Shown here: piece after piece, positions 20,448-29,635 of the stretch | Position numbering within the stretch: the first letter of the stretch is position 1 | Layout: each line of letters starts with the position of its first letter | Assembly (NCBI RefSeq): GCF_001435975.1 | Contig: NZ_AYYR01000029.1 | Location: forward strand, 1 to 64,000 | Length of the DNA stretch: 64,000 nt | DNA from: Secundilactobacillus collinoides DSM 20515 = JCM 1123 | GTDB lineage: Bacteria; Bacillota; Bacilli; Lactobacillales; Lactobacillaceae | Reading direction: 5' to 3' | The notes under the pieces: generated by a model | Databases searched by the model: none | Told to the model about the DNA's origin: nothing | Seen by the model: the letters and a program-made list of their open reading frames with translations, nothing else | Translations under genes and position numbers: made by a program

Positions 20448-21218
20448 ATGACATTTGATAAAAACAGTTTTTCATTAGCAGGTAAGGTCGCCCTGATCAC
20501 CGGCGGCGCCCGCGGCATTGGTCAATTTTATTCGATTGCGCTTTCCAAATATGGGGCTGACATTTTTGTGGTCAGCGCTTCACAGAAGGGTTGGGAAGAC
20601 ACAACGCAGAAGGTTGAAGCAAACGGTCAGAAGGTGGCTTTTTTACAACAAGACATCACGAACCCGGATGCTGCTGATGACATTGTGGCGGCTGCGGTGG
20701 CTGAATTTGGCCATCTGGACATTTTGATCAACAATGCCGGCGTTCAACTGCGCAACGATGTTTTGGATTTTAAGGACGAAGACTGGCGCAGCGTTATCGA
20801 CGTTAATTTGAACGGCCTGTATTACTTGTCCCATGCAGCAGCGAAAGTCATGGCCAAACAGCAACACGGTAAGATCATCAACATTGGCTCAATGCAGTCG
20901 TACCGCGCTGGTAAGCGAATTTTTCCTTATACAGCCAGCAAGCACGCCGTGATGGGCTTAACAAAAGCATATGCTGATGCGCTAGCGCCGTACCACATTC
21001 AGGTTAACGGGCTGGCACCGGGTTACATCAGCACAGAAATGACCAAGCCGCTTCAAGAAGATCCCGTTCGCGGACCGGAAATTGCTGCGCACATTCCATC
21101 AGGTGACTGGGGTCAGCCTGAACAGCTGATGGGACCAATGGTGTTCCTAGCCAGCGAAGCGTCCGATTATGTGACCGGTGTAATGCTTCCCGTTGATGGC
21201 GGGTATTTGTTACGGTAG
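20448..21218 (+). CDS. Short-chain dehydrogenase/reductase (gluconate/deoxygluconate dehydrogenase-like)
   Basis: A classical SDR of 256 residues. It has the NAD(P)-binding TGGARGIG (18-25), the structural NNAG near 95-98, catalytic S148 in NIGSMQS and Y161/K165 in YTASK. The C-terminal SEASDYVTGVMLPVDGGYLLR is typical of the family. Overall it resembles gluconate 5-dehydrogenases and 2-deoxygluconate 3-dehydrogenases, but the substrate is an inference. A ribosome binding site (AAGGAAG) precedes the ATG. Confidence 0.85.
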   Translation: MTFDKNSFSLAGKVALITGGARGIGQFYSIALSKYGADIFVVSASQKGWEDTTQKVEANGQKVAFLQQDITNPDAADDIVAAAVAEFGHLDILINNAGVQLRNDVLDFKDEDWRSVIDVNLNGLYYLSHAAAKVMAKQQHGKIINIGSMQSYRAGKRIFPYTASKHAVMGLTKAYADALAPYHIQVNGLAPGYISTEMTKPLQEDPVRGPEIAAHIPSGDWGQPEQLMGPMVFLASEASDYVTGVMLPVDGGYLLR

Positions 21219-21282
21219 GCGAGACTGAATGAATCGCTTTCATTTTGTGAAACTGTGCTATACTATATTTTGTAATTAAATA

Positions 21283-21368
21283 ACTAACTAGGGGCGCAAT
21301 CTGCTGAGACGGTTTTATCCGAACCCTTTGAACCTGTGAGCTAACACTCGCGAAGGAAAGTTAACGTA
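21283..21368 (+). promoter_or_regulatory. TPP (THI-box) riboswitch
   Basis: Contains the conserved TPP aptamer strings GGGGCGCAATCTGCTGAGA, ACCCTTTGAACCTG and GAGCTAACACTCGCGAAGG in order and at normal spacing. It lies directly upstream of tenA, so the salvage enzyme is controlled by thiamine diphosphate. Confidence 0.95.
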
Positions 21369-21387
21369 TAATCAATGACGATTAAAC

Positions 21388-21428
21388 GACCGACCAGAGT
21401 GTTTCCTCCTGGTCGGTATTTTGTTGCC
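21388..21428 (+). terminator. Riboswitch expression-platform terminator
   Basis: ACCGACCAG pairs with CTGGTCGGT and is followed by ATTTTGTTG, 20 bases after the TPP aptamer and 28 bases before the tenA start. It fits transcriptional attenuation when the ligand is bound. Confidence 0.75.
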
Positions 21429-21455
21429 TGTTTTTTTAAAACGAGGAGGAACTAC

Positions 21456-22142
21456 ATGACCACATTTACAACGCAAATCCACAACGCAGCGGAACCTTTT
21501 TGGCAGAAGAGTTTTGACCATCCTTTCGTCCACGAGATCGGTGACGGATCGTTGCCTAACGACGTGTTTCGTTACTATCTGATTCAGGACCGATACTATT
21601 TAAACGAGTTCGGGAAGCTGCACGAAAAAATTGCTGAAAAATTGACCAACAAGGAAGACATCGCGTTTTTAATGGCCGGTGCGCAAGGCTTGAAAGACGG
21701 TGAAATTGCTGTCCGGGAGGGCTTCTTTGAACAATTGGGCATTACGCCAGATGAGATTGCCCACACACCGATGGCACCGACCGCGTACAACTATGTGAAC
21801 CATATGTATTCTGAATTAGACCGTGGGACACCAGGAAGAGCCATTGCCGGTTTGTTGCCTTGTTACTGGCTGTATAACGAAATTGGTCAACGGTTGGTAG
21901 CTGCAGGTTCACCGGTGGACTTATATGAACGCTGGATCAAGACTTATGACAGTGATGATTACACCGACAGTGTCAATACAATGATTCAATTGACTAATAA
22001 GACCGCCGAAAACGCGGATGAAGCAGAACGCACACAGATGCAGGATTCGTTTGTGCGAAGCAGTGCGTATGAATTGGCCTTTTGGCAGATGGCAATGGAT
22101 AAGCAGGAATGGACAGTGCAGAGCGTGAAGCAAGACGCCTAA
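21456..22142 (+). CDS. tenA: TenA family thiaminase II / aminopyrimidine aminohydrolase
   Basis: A 228-residue TenA protein that salvages thiamine breakdown products by hydrolysing the aminopyrimidine. The active-site cysteine is in LLPCYWLY (C136) and the catalytic glutamate in SSAYELAFW (E206). The open frame extends back to 21375, but AGGAGG just before 21456 and the family start decide for MTTFTTQIHNAA. The upstream TPP riboswitch confirms the thiamine role. No other thi gene is in the window. Confidence 0.93.
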   Translation: MTTFTTQIHNAAEPFWQKSFDHPFVHEIGDGSLPNDVFRYYLIQDRYYLNEFGKLHEKIAEKLTNKEDIAFLMAGAQGLKDGEIAVREGFFEQLGITPDEIAHTPMAPTAYNYVNHMYSELDRGTPGRAIAGLLPCYWLYNEIGQRLVAAGSPVDLYERWIKTYDSDDYTDSVNTMIQLTNKTAENADEAERTQMQDSFVRSSAYELAFWQMAMDKQEWTVQSVKQDA

Positions 22143-22250
22143 GGGGCGGCGCATAACGGATGCTGAGCTGAAAAATTTGGGTCTGACTTTTTGGCCCAGA
22201 GTTCGTTATGAAGGAGCCCCTTGCCTTACGAAACGCGTTTAGTCACGGCT
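22141..22250 (+). repeat. Bulged intergenic palindrome, copy A
   Basis: It starts in the tenA stop codon. AAGGGGC pairs with GCCCCTT and CATAACG with CGTTATG across asymmetric bulges. The centre (GTCTGACTTTTTGGCCCAGAG) resembles copy B, and the tail is CTTACGAAACGCGTTTAG. This copy is partly decayed. It is followed by an A-rich AACCAAAA tract. Confidence 0.7.
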
Positions 22251-22331
22251 GTCAAGAACAAGCAGTAAAGAACCAAAAGGTAAAAACCAAAAACCAAGAA
22301 TCGCAAAACTCAGATAAAAAACCAAAAACCA

Positions 22332-22370
22332 AAAAAGTGCCCCCGACCCCCAACGTCGCTGGCACTTTTT
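22332..22370. terminator. Bidirectional terminator
   Basis: AAAAAAGTGCC pairs with GGCACTTTTT around a GC-rich loop, about 190 bases downstream of tenA. Confidence 0.7.
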
Positions 22371-22475
22371 AAATGTGTACGCCCTAAAAAATTAAAAAGC
22401 CATATTCTGACTTGTACCGATTCGCTAACCCATCTATAATCTCACTTATACTACATAGTAAAGCGAGACGATTTG

Positions 22476-22958
22476 ATGAAAGTTCAAAAAATAACTGCGA
22501 CCAATGACGCTGAAATGGCCAAGATTCTCCGTACTGATTTAGAAGATCTGCACCTCAATCTGCCGGGAACGGCCTACTTTGATCCATTCGTGGACCACTT
22601 GAGTAAGTGGTATGACAAAACGGCCGACGCTAAGTATTTTGTGGCAGTCAGCGATGACCATCGCGTCATGGGTGGTTGCGGTGTTGGACCAATTGCGCCT
22701 GAAGATGGTATCGCTGAGCTGCAAAAACTATACGTTTCACCAGATTACAGACGACAGGGCGTTGCTAAAGCGTTGATTCCTGAATGTTTTGAATTTGCGA
22801 AACAGCACTACGCGTACCTGTATCTTGAAACATTCCACCAGATGACGGCGGCAAATAATCTGTACAGGTCATTAGGATTTGACCAGTTAACCAAGCCGTT
22901 ACCGCAATCGGAACATGGCGCCTGTGATACATGGTATCTGTACGATTTGGCCGAATGA
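22476..22958 (+). CDS. GNAT family N-acetyltransferase
   Basis: A 160-residue GNAT enzyme. The acetyl-CoA loop is in YVSPDYRRQGVAKAL (R-x-x-G-x-A at about 90-95) after the beta-strand IAELQKLYV, and the C-terminal AANNLYRSLGF is the usual alpha4/beta7 element. The substrate is unknown. A TTG immediately precedes the ATG, but the ATG is preferred. No strong ribosome binding site is visible. Confidence 0.85.
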   Translation: MKVQKITATNDAEMAKILRTDLEDLHLNLPGTAYFDPFVDHLSKWYDKTADAKYFVAVSDDHRVMGGCGVGPIAPEDGIAELQKLYVSPDYRRQGVAKALIPECFEFAKQHYAYLYLETFHQMTAANNLYRSLGFDQLTKPLPQSEHGACDTWYLYDLAE

Positions 22959-23054
22959 GCCAAACTTGTTTGAATAAATGATAATCTTCGGTGCTTGACA
23001 AGATTAGAAATAACGACTATATTTGTCATTAAATTTTAATTCGCTAATAACTTT

Positions 23055-23292
23055 GAAGAGAAGAGACCAAGTTGCGCAGTCACAGAGAACTCCGGTAGGT
23101 GAAAGGGAGGAGCTGCAACGCTTGCGAAGATGAACTCCGAGCAGTTGGTCACCGGTTCAAGCTGGTGATCCGGTGACAGCCGTTAAGTTGTCGGTAAGCA
23201 ATTACCGGTAAGGTGTTTTTATAACACGAACTTGGGTGGTACCGCGACCTTCTCGCCCCTTGTCATAGTCAATATGACAGGGGGCATTTTTT
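23055..23292 (+). promoter_or_regulatory. T-box leader, probably methionine-specific
   Basis: Stem I runs from GACCAAGTTGC to GCAGTTGGTC and contains AGAGAACTCC and GGTAGGTGAAAG. The T-box core GGGTGGTACCGCG is at 23234-23246, and a terminator GCCCCTTGTCATA / TATGACAGGGGGC with ATTTTTT follows. The specifier position, after GCGAAG, reads ATG (23130-23132), i.e. methionine. The UGGU in the T-box fits a tRNA with A73. This agrees with the MetE-like gene downstream. Confidence 0.92.
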
Positions 23293-23334
23293 ATTGGCAA
23301 ATTTATCGAAAACAAATTCTGGAGGAAACCAAAT

Positions 23335-24465
23335 ATGACTGAAACAACTTTAACTAAATTTCCATATCGTTTTGACGTAGTGGGCAGTTTATTACGTCCC
23401 ACTGATTTGAAGCAGGCACACAAAGACTTAGCTGCTGGTAAGATCACCGCTGCTGATTTGCAAAAGATTCAACGCGAAGAAACAAAGCGCATCGTTGAAG
23501 AACAAGCTAACATCGGTTTGAAGGCTGTTACTGACGGTGAATTCAACCGGTCATGGTGGCACTTGGACTTCCTTTGGGGACTGACCGGTGTCGACAAGTA
23601 CGACTATCATCAAAGTTACAAGTTCAAGGGTGACACAACTCGGACGGACAATGTTGAATTAACTGGTAAGATTGCCATCAATCCAAACCACCCCTTCTTT
23701 GAAAGCTTCAAGTATTTACAATCAATCGTGCCAGAAGGCGTTTTAGTCAAGCAAACGATTCCTTCACCAACTATGTTATTCCGTGACAACCGGAGCGACA
23801 ACTGGAACAAGTTCTATGATACTTGGGATGAATATTTGGTCGACCTGTCAAAGGCGTACCGCGATACGATTCTCCACTTCTACGACTTGGGCGACCGTTA
23901 CATCCAATTAGACGACACTACTTGGGCCTTTTTGATCAGCAAGTTAAACGAAACAGCAGACCAGCCAGAAGAACATGCCAAGTACGTGAAGTTAGCTGAA
24001 GACGGCGTTAAGGTGATCAATGGTGCCATTAAGGACCTACCAGAGGACCTGACCGTTACCACCCACATTTGTCGTGGTAACTTCAAATCGACCTTCCTGT
24101 TCTCAGGGAGTTACGATGACGTTGCCGACTACTTGGGTCAATTGAACTACGATGGCCTGTTCCTTGAATACGACAACGAACGTGCCGGCAGTTTTGCCCC
24201 ACTTGCCCGTATTTGGAACAACGACAGCCACAAGCGTTTGGTACTAGGTTTAATTACTTCTAAATTCCCAGAATTGGAAGACAAGGATGCCATTGTTGCC
24301 CGTATTCAAGAAGCAGCAAAGACAGTGCCATTGGAAAACTTGGCCTTGTCAACACAGTGTGGCTTCGCCTCTACTGAAGAAGGCAATGAACTGACGGAAA
24401 CACAGCAGTGGGCCAAGTTGAACTTGGTTAAAGAAATTGCGGAATCGGTGTGGAAAGACGCCTAG
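23335..24465 (+). CDS. Cobalamin-independent methionine synthase family protein (YxjG/YxjH-like)
   Basis: A 376-residue protein of the MetE C-terminal/UROD fold. Zinc ligand candidates are H244 and C246 in TTHICRGNF and C342 in LSTQCGFAS. GLKAVTDGEFNRSWW and the N-terminal RFDVVGSLLRP are typical of the YxjG/YxjH subgroup, which lacks the N-terminal half of MetE. It probably methylates homocysteine or uses another methyl donor. The Met T-box upstream supports a role in methionine supply. A strong GGAGG site precedes the ATG. Confidence 0.9.
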   Translation: MTETTLTKFPYRFDVVGSLLRPTDLKQAHKDLAAGKITAADLQKIQREETKRIVEEQANIGLKAVTDGEFNRSWWHLDFLWGLTGVDKYDYHQSYKFKGDTTRTDNVELTGKIAINPNHPFFESFKYLQSIVPEGVLVKQTIPSPTMLFRDNRSDNWNKFYDTWDEYLVDLSKAYRDTILHFYDLGDRYIQLDDTTWAFLISKLNETADQPEEHAKYVKLAEDGVKVINGAIKDLPEDLTVTTHICRGNFKSTFLFSGSYDDVADYLGQLNYDGLFLEYDNERAGSFAPLARIWNNDSHKRLVLGLITSKFPELEDKDAIVARIQEAAKTVPLENLALSTQCGFASTEEGNELTETQQWAKLNLVKEIAESVWKDA

Positions 24466-24600
24466 AGAGTGAAACAAGGCGTTTTGAGGGCGGAGCAGAA
24501 GCGACTCTGGGCAGAAAAGTCCGGTTCTGACTTTTTTGCCCAGAGTCGCTTCTGCAGTAGCCCTCAGCCTTGTGAAACTCGTTTCGGCAACGACGCCAGA
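24464..24600 (+). repeat. Bulged intergenic palindrome, copy B
   Basis: Begins at the stop codon of the preceding gene. Arms CAAGGC, GAGGGC and CAGAAGCGACTCTGGGCA pair with TGCCCAGAGTCGCTTCTG, GCCCTC and GCCTTG. They are separated by conserved bulges GGAG opposite CAGTA and GTTTT opposite A. The tip GACTTTTTT pairs imperfectly with AGAAAAGTC. GTGAAAC occurs on both outer sides, and the tail reads AAACTCGTTTCGGCAACGACGCCAG. Confidence 0.8.
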
Positions 24601-24629
24601 GAGTACAACGCCAAGACCACTTAAATAAA

Positions 24630-24790
24630 GAACAGAAAAGTCCGGTTCCGACATTTTGGCTCATAGCCCGTTATGCAGGAGCCCCTTGCCTTGTGAAACT
24701 CGTTTCGGCAACGACGCCAGGACCACTTAAACAAAGTGCAAAAAAAGGTCCGTGCCTGACTGTCTGCCAAGTGTCGCAACTGTAATGACG
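24630..24790 (+). repeat. Partial palindrome copies C and D
   Basis: 24630-24720 repeats the tip, right arm and tail of copies A and B (AGAAAAGTCCGGTTC, GTTATGCAGGAGCCCC, TTGTGAAACTCGTTTCGGC). 24740-24790 is a further, weaker remnant (GGTCCGTGCCTGACT, AAGTGTCGCAACTG). Left arms are missing. Nothing else is visible in this gap apart from the terminator at 24847. Confidence 0.6.
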
Positions 24791-24846
24791 CTTAGCATTC
24801 TTTATTTCTTTTAGCTAAATAGTCTAACAAGTATCATCAATCGAAA

Positions 24847-24887
24847 ATAAAAAAACGGGACCGACAGTGATTGCCAGTCTCGTTTTT
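24847..24887. terminator. Bidirectional terminator
   Basis: AAAAAACGGGAC pairs with GTCTCGTTTTTT, with one mismatch, 80 bases before the HAD gene. Confidence 0.75.
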
Positions 24888-24966
24888 TAAGTCGCATGTG
24901 AAATTTCCAAGTGAATCTGCTATCATGTAATGATACAAAAACGAAACGAACAAGTGAGGTACAGCG

Positions 24967-25788
24967 ATGATAAAACTAGTAGCAGTGGATATGGATGGCA
25001 CTTTTTTGCGGGATGACCGCACGTACGATAAAGGCCGGTTTCTCGACCTTTTTAAACGGATGCAGCAAAATCACATCCACTTTGTGGCCGCTAGCGGATC
25101 ACAATACCAGCGATTACGGCACGAATTCACCGAAGTTGCGGACAACATGGATTTTATTTCCCAAAACGGCGCCATCGTGCATCAGGGCGACCAGTTGAGG
25201 GAGATAATGCCGTTATCGGACAATCAGGTGCATGGCATCATCGCGACCATCAGCCGCTTGTTTGCAAAACACGACGTTAATCAGGAAGTTGTTTCCGGGC
25301 TAAACGGCACCTACGTGAATGCCGACATGGACCCGGAAGCGTTGAAAATCGTTAAATACTACTACCGGCCAGTGATCAGCGTCAGTAGTTTAGCACAGTT
25401 AGTCGGGCAAACGGTGAATGATCAATTCACTAAAATTGCTATTAACTTTGCTGAGACCGTTGATTTTCAGCAGGCTCGCACAACCTTGAAGGCGCAATTG
25501 CCAGACTTTCTCAGCAGTGAAAACTCAGGTTTTAACACGGAACTGATCGGGCTGAAGGAAGCGACGAAGCGGTCCGGTATTCGTGCGTTGCAGAAACTGT
25601 ACAACATTGCAGATGACGAGGTCATGACGTTTGGCGATAATGAAAACGATTTGAGTATGCTGACAATGACGCCAAATAGTTTTGCGATGAAGAACGCGGA
25701 TGCACACATTCAAAAGACTGCCGGAAATGTGACACAATTTGATAATAATCACGATGGTGTGCTGGCGGCCATGGCGAAGGCATTGTAG
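24967..25788 (+). CDS. HAD superfamily Cof-type phosphatase
   Basis: A 273-residue Cof/YbiV-type sugar phosphate or flavin phosphatase. It has the catalytic DMDGTFL (D8, D10), the FVAASGSQY motif II and the metal-binding MTFGDNENDLSML motif IV, with a C2-type cap in the middle. The substrate cannot be assigned. The ATG follows GTGAGG with normal spacing. It stands alone between terminators. Confidence 0.88.
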   Translation: MIKLVAVDMDGTFLRDDRTYDKGRFLDLFKRMQQNHIHFVAASGSQYQRLRHEFTEVADNMDFISQNGAIVHQGDQLREIMPLSDNQVHGIIATISRLFAKHDVNQEVVSGLNGTYVNADMDPEALKIVKYYYRPVISVSSLAQLVGQTVNDQFTKIAINFAETVDFQQARTTLKAQLPDFLSSENSGFNTELIGLKEATKRSGIRALQKLYNIADDEVMTFGDNENDLSMLTMTPNSFAMKNADAHIQKTAGNVTQFDNNHDGVLAAMAKAL

Positions 25789-26023
25789 GGAGCGGAGCAA
25801 GGTGTTCTGCGGTAGCCCCTTGCCTTGCAAAGCGCGTTTCAAAAATGAAACCTGAGTGCCCGCCGTAACCTCCACTAAGGCAGATGCAGCCGAAAATTTC
25901 ATTCAGCACTAGGCTCCTGTCTCACGCAGTTCGTTTCCACGCGGTCGCCTAGCAAGACGGTAGAAATTCAAGAAAGTAACTAATAGTAAGAAAAAATCGG
26001 CGCAAGAATGTTTTTGCTCCAAG
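25789..26023. repeat. Intergenic palindrome remnant, copy E, and gap to the terminator
   Basis: 25789-25850 carries GGAGCGGAGCAAGG, GCGGTAGCCCCTTGCCTTG and the tail CAAAGCGCGTTTC of the palindrome family, but little pairing remains. The rest of the gap shows no gene. Confidence 0.5.
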
Positions 26024-26085
26024 AATATAAGCGACCCCCCTCTGAAAATCTCGAAAAGATTTCTAGAGGGGGTCGCTTATATATT
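26024..26085. terminator. Strong bidirectional terminator between HAD and mleA genes
   Basis: ATATAAGCGACCCCCCTCT pairs with AGAGGGGGTCGCTTATAT, with an inner AAATCT/AGATTT helix. It separates the converging HAD and mleA transcripts. Confidence 0.8.
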
Positions 26086-26189
26086 TTAGAACTGTTTTTA
26101 TCACAGGTTTAGATTGAATAAACATGACGCCGTATACTTAAAATATTCCGGTCATGGGTAGAGAGGGGATTCTTGCCTCAATTTTTTAT

Positions 26190-27815
26190 TTAATATTTCG
26201 GTGTCCAACGGGTATCGGCTACCGCTTGCTTGACGTCAGTAATCGGCTCTTTGGTCAACTGTTGATCAACTGCACTCTGCACGACAGCTTCGGCCACAGT
26301 CGTCGAAAATTGAGCTAATTTCGTAACGGGTGGCAGTACCGCTGCCCCGGGTTTGCTAGCATCCACTAAACCACCGAGAGAGTGGGCAGCAGCTGATATC
26401 ATTTCGGCGTTTAACGTGGTGGTCTTGCCGGCAATGACACCCAGTCCTAAGCCGGGATAAACTAACGCATTGTTCGCCTGACCGATTTGGTAAGTGATGC
26501 CGTTCAGTGTGATGTCTGGCGTTGGAATCCCAGTGGCGACCAGTGCTTTGCCATCAGTCCATTTCAACAGATCTTCTGCTTTTGCCTCAGCGAGCTTGGT
26601 TGGGTTCGACAGTGGCATGATGATTGGCCGCGGGGTGTGTGCTGCCATGTCCTTGATGATGGCTTCCGTAAAGGTGCCAGGCTGCGTTGAGGTTCCGACA
26701 AGAATCGTTGGGTGAACGGCAGCAACCGCACTGGCGAGGTCGGTCAAAGTTTCTGAGTGGTCGAACTCACTACGCTTACGGGCAAACGGTTTTTGTTCCG
26801 GCGTCAGTGTTGGATCATCGTCAAATAACAACCCTTGCTTATCTACAAGGTAGAAATGGGCTTTGGCTTCGGCGGGTGTCAAACCTGCTTGCAGGTATTC
26901 ACCGTAAACGCGTTTTGCGATGCCCGCACCAGCACTACCGGCACCAAAGCACAGGTAAGTTTGGTCGGTCAGGTTTTGCTTGGAGATGGCAAGCGCACCC
27001 AAAACGGCTGCGAGAACGATGATGCCGGTACCTTGGATATCGTCATTGAAAATCGTGTATTTATCTTGATATTTCTTCAGGATTTTTGCTGCGTGACTGC
27101 GGCCGAAATCCTCAAAGTGCAGGTACATATTTGGAAATAGCGCTTCGGCACTGGTAACAAACTGGTCCACGAAGTCATCGTACTGAGAGCCGGTGATTCG
27201 GGCGTGGTGGTTGCCCAGATATAACGGATCATCAAGCAGCTGCTGGTTGTTTGTACCAGCGTCCAGCATAACTGGAACTGGTAGTACCTGTTTTGGATCG
27301 ATGCCGGCAGCGGCTGTGTAGACCATCAGTTTACCGATTGAAATGGCGACACCGTTCGTGCCCCAGTCGCCAATACCGAGAATGCCTTCCGCATCTGTGA
27401 CAACAATAAGTCGGATATCCCGGCCAGCAGCAGCGTTCTTTAGGCTATCTTGGATGTCATCGGGGTGGTCGATTGAAAGAAAAGCAGCTTCCTGCGGTGC
27501 ATTATACAAATGACTGTAGCGCTCGATTGTGTCCGCAATCGTTGGGTCGTAAACGATGGGCATGAACTCTGCCACGTGTTGACTGAAGAGGTTATAAAAC
27601 AGAATGCGGTTTTCATTGAACACCGTCATTAAATATTGGCGTTTGAGTTGGTTTGTTGGCTTGGATTGATATTGCGCGTATGTTTGCGCAGTCTGCTGGG
27701 TCAATGTTTCAACGTAGGGTGGAAGAAGTCCTTCCAGTCCGAGGTCGTGGCGTTCTTCAGGGGTAAATGCGGTACCTTTATTTTGAAACGGGTCATTAAG
27801 GATGGATGCTGTCAT
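26190..27815 (-). CDS. mleA: Malolactic enzyme
   Basis: A 541-residue NAD- and Mn-dependent malolactic enzyme converting L-malate to lactate and CO2. The N-terminal [19 protein letters not shown], the central [27 protein letters not shown] and [12 protein letters not shown], and the nucleotide-binding [12 protein letters not shown] are characteristic. [18 protein letters not shown] and [19 protein letters not shown] match malolactic enzymes more closely than ordinary malic enzymes. The divergent LysR gene is the usual activator. No malate permease follows; the next gene lies beyond a terminator. Confidence 0.95.
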   Translation of the reverse strand: MTASILNDPFQNKGTAFTPEERHDLGLEGLLPPYVETLTQQTAQTYAQYQSKPTNQLKRQYLMTVFNENRILFYNLFSQHVAEFMPIVYDPTIADTIERYSHLYNAPQEAAFLSIDHPDDIQDSLKNAAAGRDIRLIVVTDAEGILGIGDWGTNGVAISIGKLMVYTAAAGIDPKQVLPVPVMLDAGTNNQQLLDDPLYLGNHHARITGSQYDDFVDQFVTSAEALFPNMYLHFEDFGRSHAAKILKKYQDKYTIFNDDIQGTGIIVLAAVLGALAISKQNLTDQTYLCFGAGSAGAGIAKRVYGEYLQAGLTPAEAKAHFYLVDKQGLLFDDDPTLTPEQKPFARKRSEFDHSETLTDLASAVAAVHPTILVGTSTQPGTFTEAIIKDMAAHTPRPIIMPLSNPTKLAEAKAEDLLKWTDGKALVATGIPTPDITLNGITYQIGQANNALVYPGLGLGVIAGKTTTLNAEMISAAAHSLGGLVDASKPGAAVLPPVTKLAQFSTTVAEAVVQSAVDQQLTKEPITDVKQAVADTRWTPKY

Positions 27816-27848
27816 ATGAATTGCCTTCTTCGTTTAATTGATGACCGT

Positions 27849-27878
27849 AGCATAGTCCTTGTGAAATTTTATAGTCAA
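27849..27878 (-). promoter_or_regulatory. mleA promoter
   Basis: On the minus strand, TTGACT (27873-27878), an 18-base spacer and TATGCT (27849-27854) form a good sigma-A promoter, with the start site expected near 27842. It lies back to back with the mleR promoters, the usual arrangement for LysR-controlled divergent genes. Confidence 0.65.
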
Positions 27879-27880
27879 AC

Positions 27881-27926
27881 TGGACAGCTATAATAATGGA
27901 CAGCTATAATAAGAATTGATTATAAT
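27881..27926 (+). promoter_or_regulatory. Duplicated mleR promoter (16-base tandem repeat)
   Basis: TGGACAGCTATAATAA occurs twice in perfect tandem (27881-27896 and 27897-27912), followed by a third TATAAT at 27921. Each TGGACA is 18 bases from a TATAAT (27905 and 27921), giving two overlapping promoters offset by 16 bases. Confidence 0.6.
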
Positions 27927-27967
27927 AGGTTTTGAAATCGTATTATAACAAGGGGTGATAGGAATTA

Positions 27968-28849
27968 ATGAATACACAAGACCTAAAGTACTTTGTTAAA
28001 TTAACCGAAATAAAAAATTTTTCGCAGGTGGCTCAACAGTTTAACGTCAGTCAGCCGACCATCACGTTTGCGTTGCAGAGACTTGAAAAGGAATTGGCGA
28101 CGACCCTCATCAGCCGTCATCGGGCGCGTGGTACACTGACGGTGACAACAACGGGTGCCCAACTCCTGGTTCACGCTCGAGCAATCATTGACCATGAGGC
28201 GTTGCTGCAAAAAGAAATCGCAGCAGAAAAAGCGGGTCGACTGCGCCTAGGATTACCGCCAATCATTGAAACACAGTATTTTACGCGAATCGCGAAACAG
28301 TTGAAGGTGAAGGGGTTGTTGGATAAGATTCAAACCTTCGAAGCGGGTTCTTCGACAACGTTGCAGGCACTCAAGCAGGGCAACATTGACCTGACATTGA
28401 TGGGGTCGATCGAACCGCTGGCTGAACCGCATATTGTGACACAGGTGTTTAATCAAACACCATTCGCGGTGTATATGGCGGCGGACGACCCGTTAGCTGA
28501 CCCGAGCGGAATCTATTTCAGGCAGCTAAAGGACCGTGAATTTGTCATGTTCAAAGACGGTTTCATTCATAACCAGGCGTTTAACCAGCTCGCTCGGCGT
28601 GCACGAGTGCGGCCAAAGGTTGTTTTTCGGTCAAATGAGATCCAGGGATTACTGAATCTGATTGCGGCAGGCATCGGCATGGGGTTTATGATGACAGCGG
28701 TGGCGCCTGCCCGCGATGACGTGGTTCAAATTCCCTTACTGGATGCAGATATGCCCACGTTTGTGACCAGCCTGGGTTACCGCGATTCGCACGTGTTTAG
28801 CCCCTTGCAACAGGAAATTCTGGATGTAATTCAACACGCCCTGACTTAA
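27968..28849 (+). CDS. mleR: LysR-family activator of malolactic fermentation
   Basis: A 293-residue LysR regulator. The N-terminal winged helix (MNTQDLKYFVKLTEIKNFSQ, then FNVSQPTITFALQRLEKEL) is followed by a two-lobed ligand-binding domain, with GRLRLGLPPIIE at the start of the effector domain and LIAAGIGMGFMM near the end. Divergent position next to mleA identifies it as MleR; malate is the expected co-inducer. The ATG is preceded by AAGGGGTG. Confidence 0.93.
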   Translation: MNTQDLKYFVKLTEIKNFSQVAQQFNVSQPTITFALQRLEKELATTLISRHRARGTLTVTTTGAQLLVHARAIIDHEALLQKEIAAEKAGRLRLGLPPIIETQYFTRIAKQLKVKGLLDKIQTFEAGSSTTLQALKQGNIDLTLMGSIEPLAEPHIVTQVFNQTPFAVYMAADDPLADPSGIYFRQLKDREFVMFKDGFIHNQAFNQLARRARVRPKVVFRSNEIQGLLNLIAAGIGMGFMMTAVAPARDDVVQIPLLDADMPTFVTSLGYRDSHVFSPLQQEILDVIQHALT

Positions 28850-28907
28850 AAAACAACCGCGCTTGCACCTACCTAATAACTAAGACACTGCAGGGACGGT
28901 TGTTTTA
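28848..28907 (+). terminator. mleR terminator
   Basis: AAACAACCG pairs with CGGTTGTTTT across a long loop directly after the mleR stop. Confidence 0.65.
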
Positions 28908-28957
28908 TTCTGATTAAAAATTATAAGAGACCCGACTTTGACTATAGAAAACCAGTC

Positions 28958-29301
28958 GTGATAGGCTTTTTAACATTCTATTACATAGTCAGGGATGAGG
29001 ATTTGAATCAATCGATCGATTGGAAACGAAATTTGCGGATCTTCTGGCTCGGAGTTTTTATGGTCAAGGGTGCAATCTCAATGGTGGTGCCGATCGTGCC
29101 GTTATTTTTTAAAACAATGGGACTTTTCGAACCAGTCAGTTGTATTTATTGTGTGAGGTTGCGTTTAGCATCGCCTTTTTAATTAAAACCATTGCATTAC
29201 CGATTTGGGTTAAGTTGTCCGACCAGATTGGACACAAACCGATGTTGTTACGGGCTTCCAGCGGGTCAGCCCTTTGCTGTTTTCTGGTCAGTATGGGTTG
29301 A
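28958..29301 (+). pseudogene. MFS transporter remnant, frameshifted and truncated
   Basis: The first frame gives the start of a drug-efflux type MFS protein: WKRNLRIFWLGVFMVKGAIS, then MVVPIVPLFFKTMGLFEPV. Near 29140 the frame shifts and continues as QLYLLCEVAFSIAFLIKTIA, LPIWVKLSDQIGHKPMLLRA (MFS motif A) and ends at TGA 29299. Only about two helices plus motif A remain of a protein normally near 400 residues. There is no sign of the C-terminal half, so the gene is dead. Confidence 0.75.
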
Positions 29302-29477
29302 ATTTTGGCTTTTCGATTTACGTTTCCCAAAATGTAGCGAGAAATTTGACAACCTTCGCTGTCTCCGTGTAGCTGAGGGTTTGGGTTAGATTCTGAAAGT
29401 AAATGCGGTCTCGAAAATTCATGATTGGCCTCGTTATTAAGTGATACTTGCAGTTTACGCGTTTTAGTTAACGAATT

Positions 29478-29510
29478 AAAAAACGCCTGCAATTTGCAGA
29501 CGGTTTTTTG
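29478..29510. terminator. Bidirectional terminator
   Basis: AAAAAACGCCTGCAA pairs with TTGCAGACGGTTTTTT, with a small mismatch. It lies between the MFS remnant and osmC. Confidence 0.8.
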
Positions 29511-29635
29511 ATACTGTGGACAACCTTGTTAAGCTAAACAGAATCTGATTTGCGGTCCAATTTTCTGGCGCCTATTTTACTGTTGCGCCGAGATTAGATG
29601 GCAGCGTCCCGAAATATGCCCAACGCTTTCTTGCT

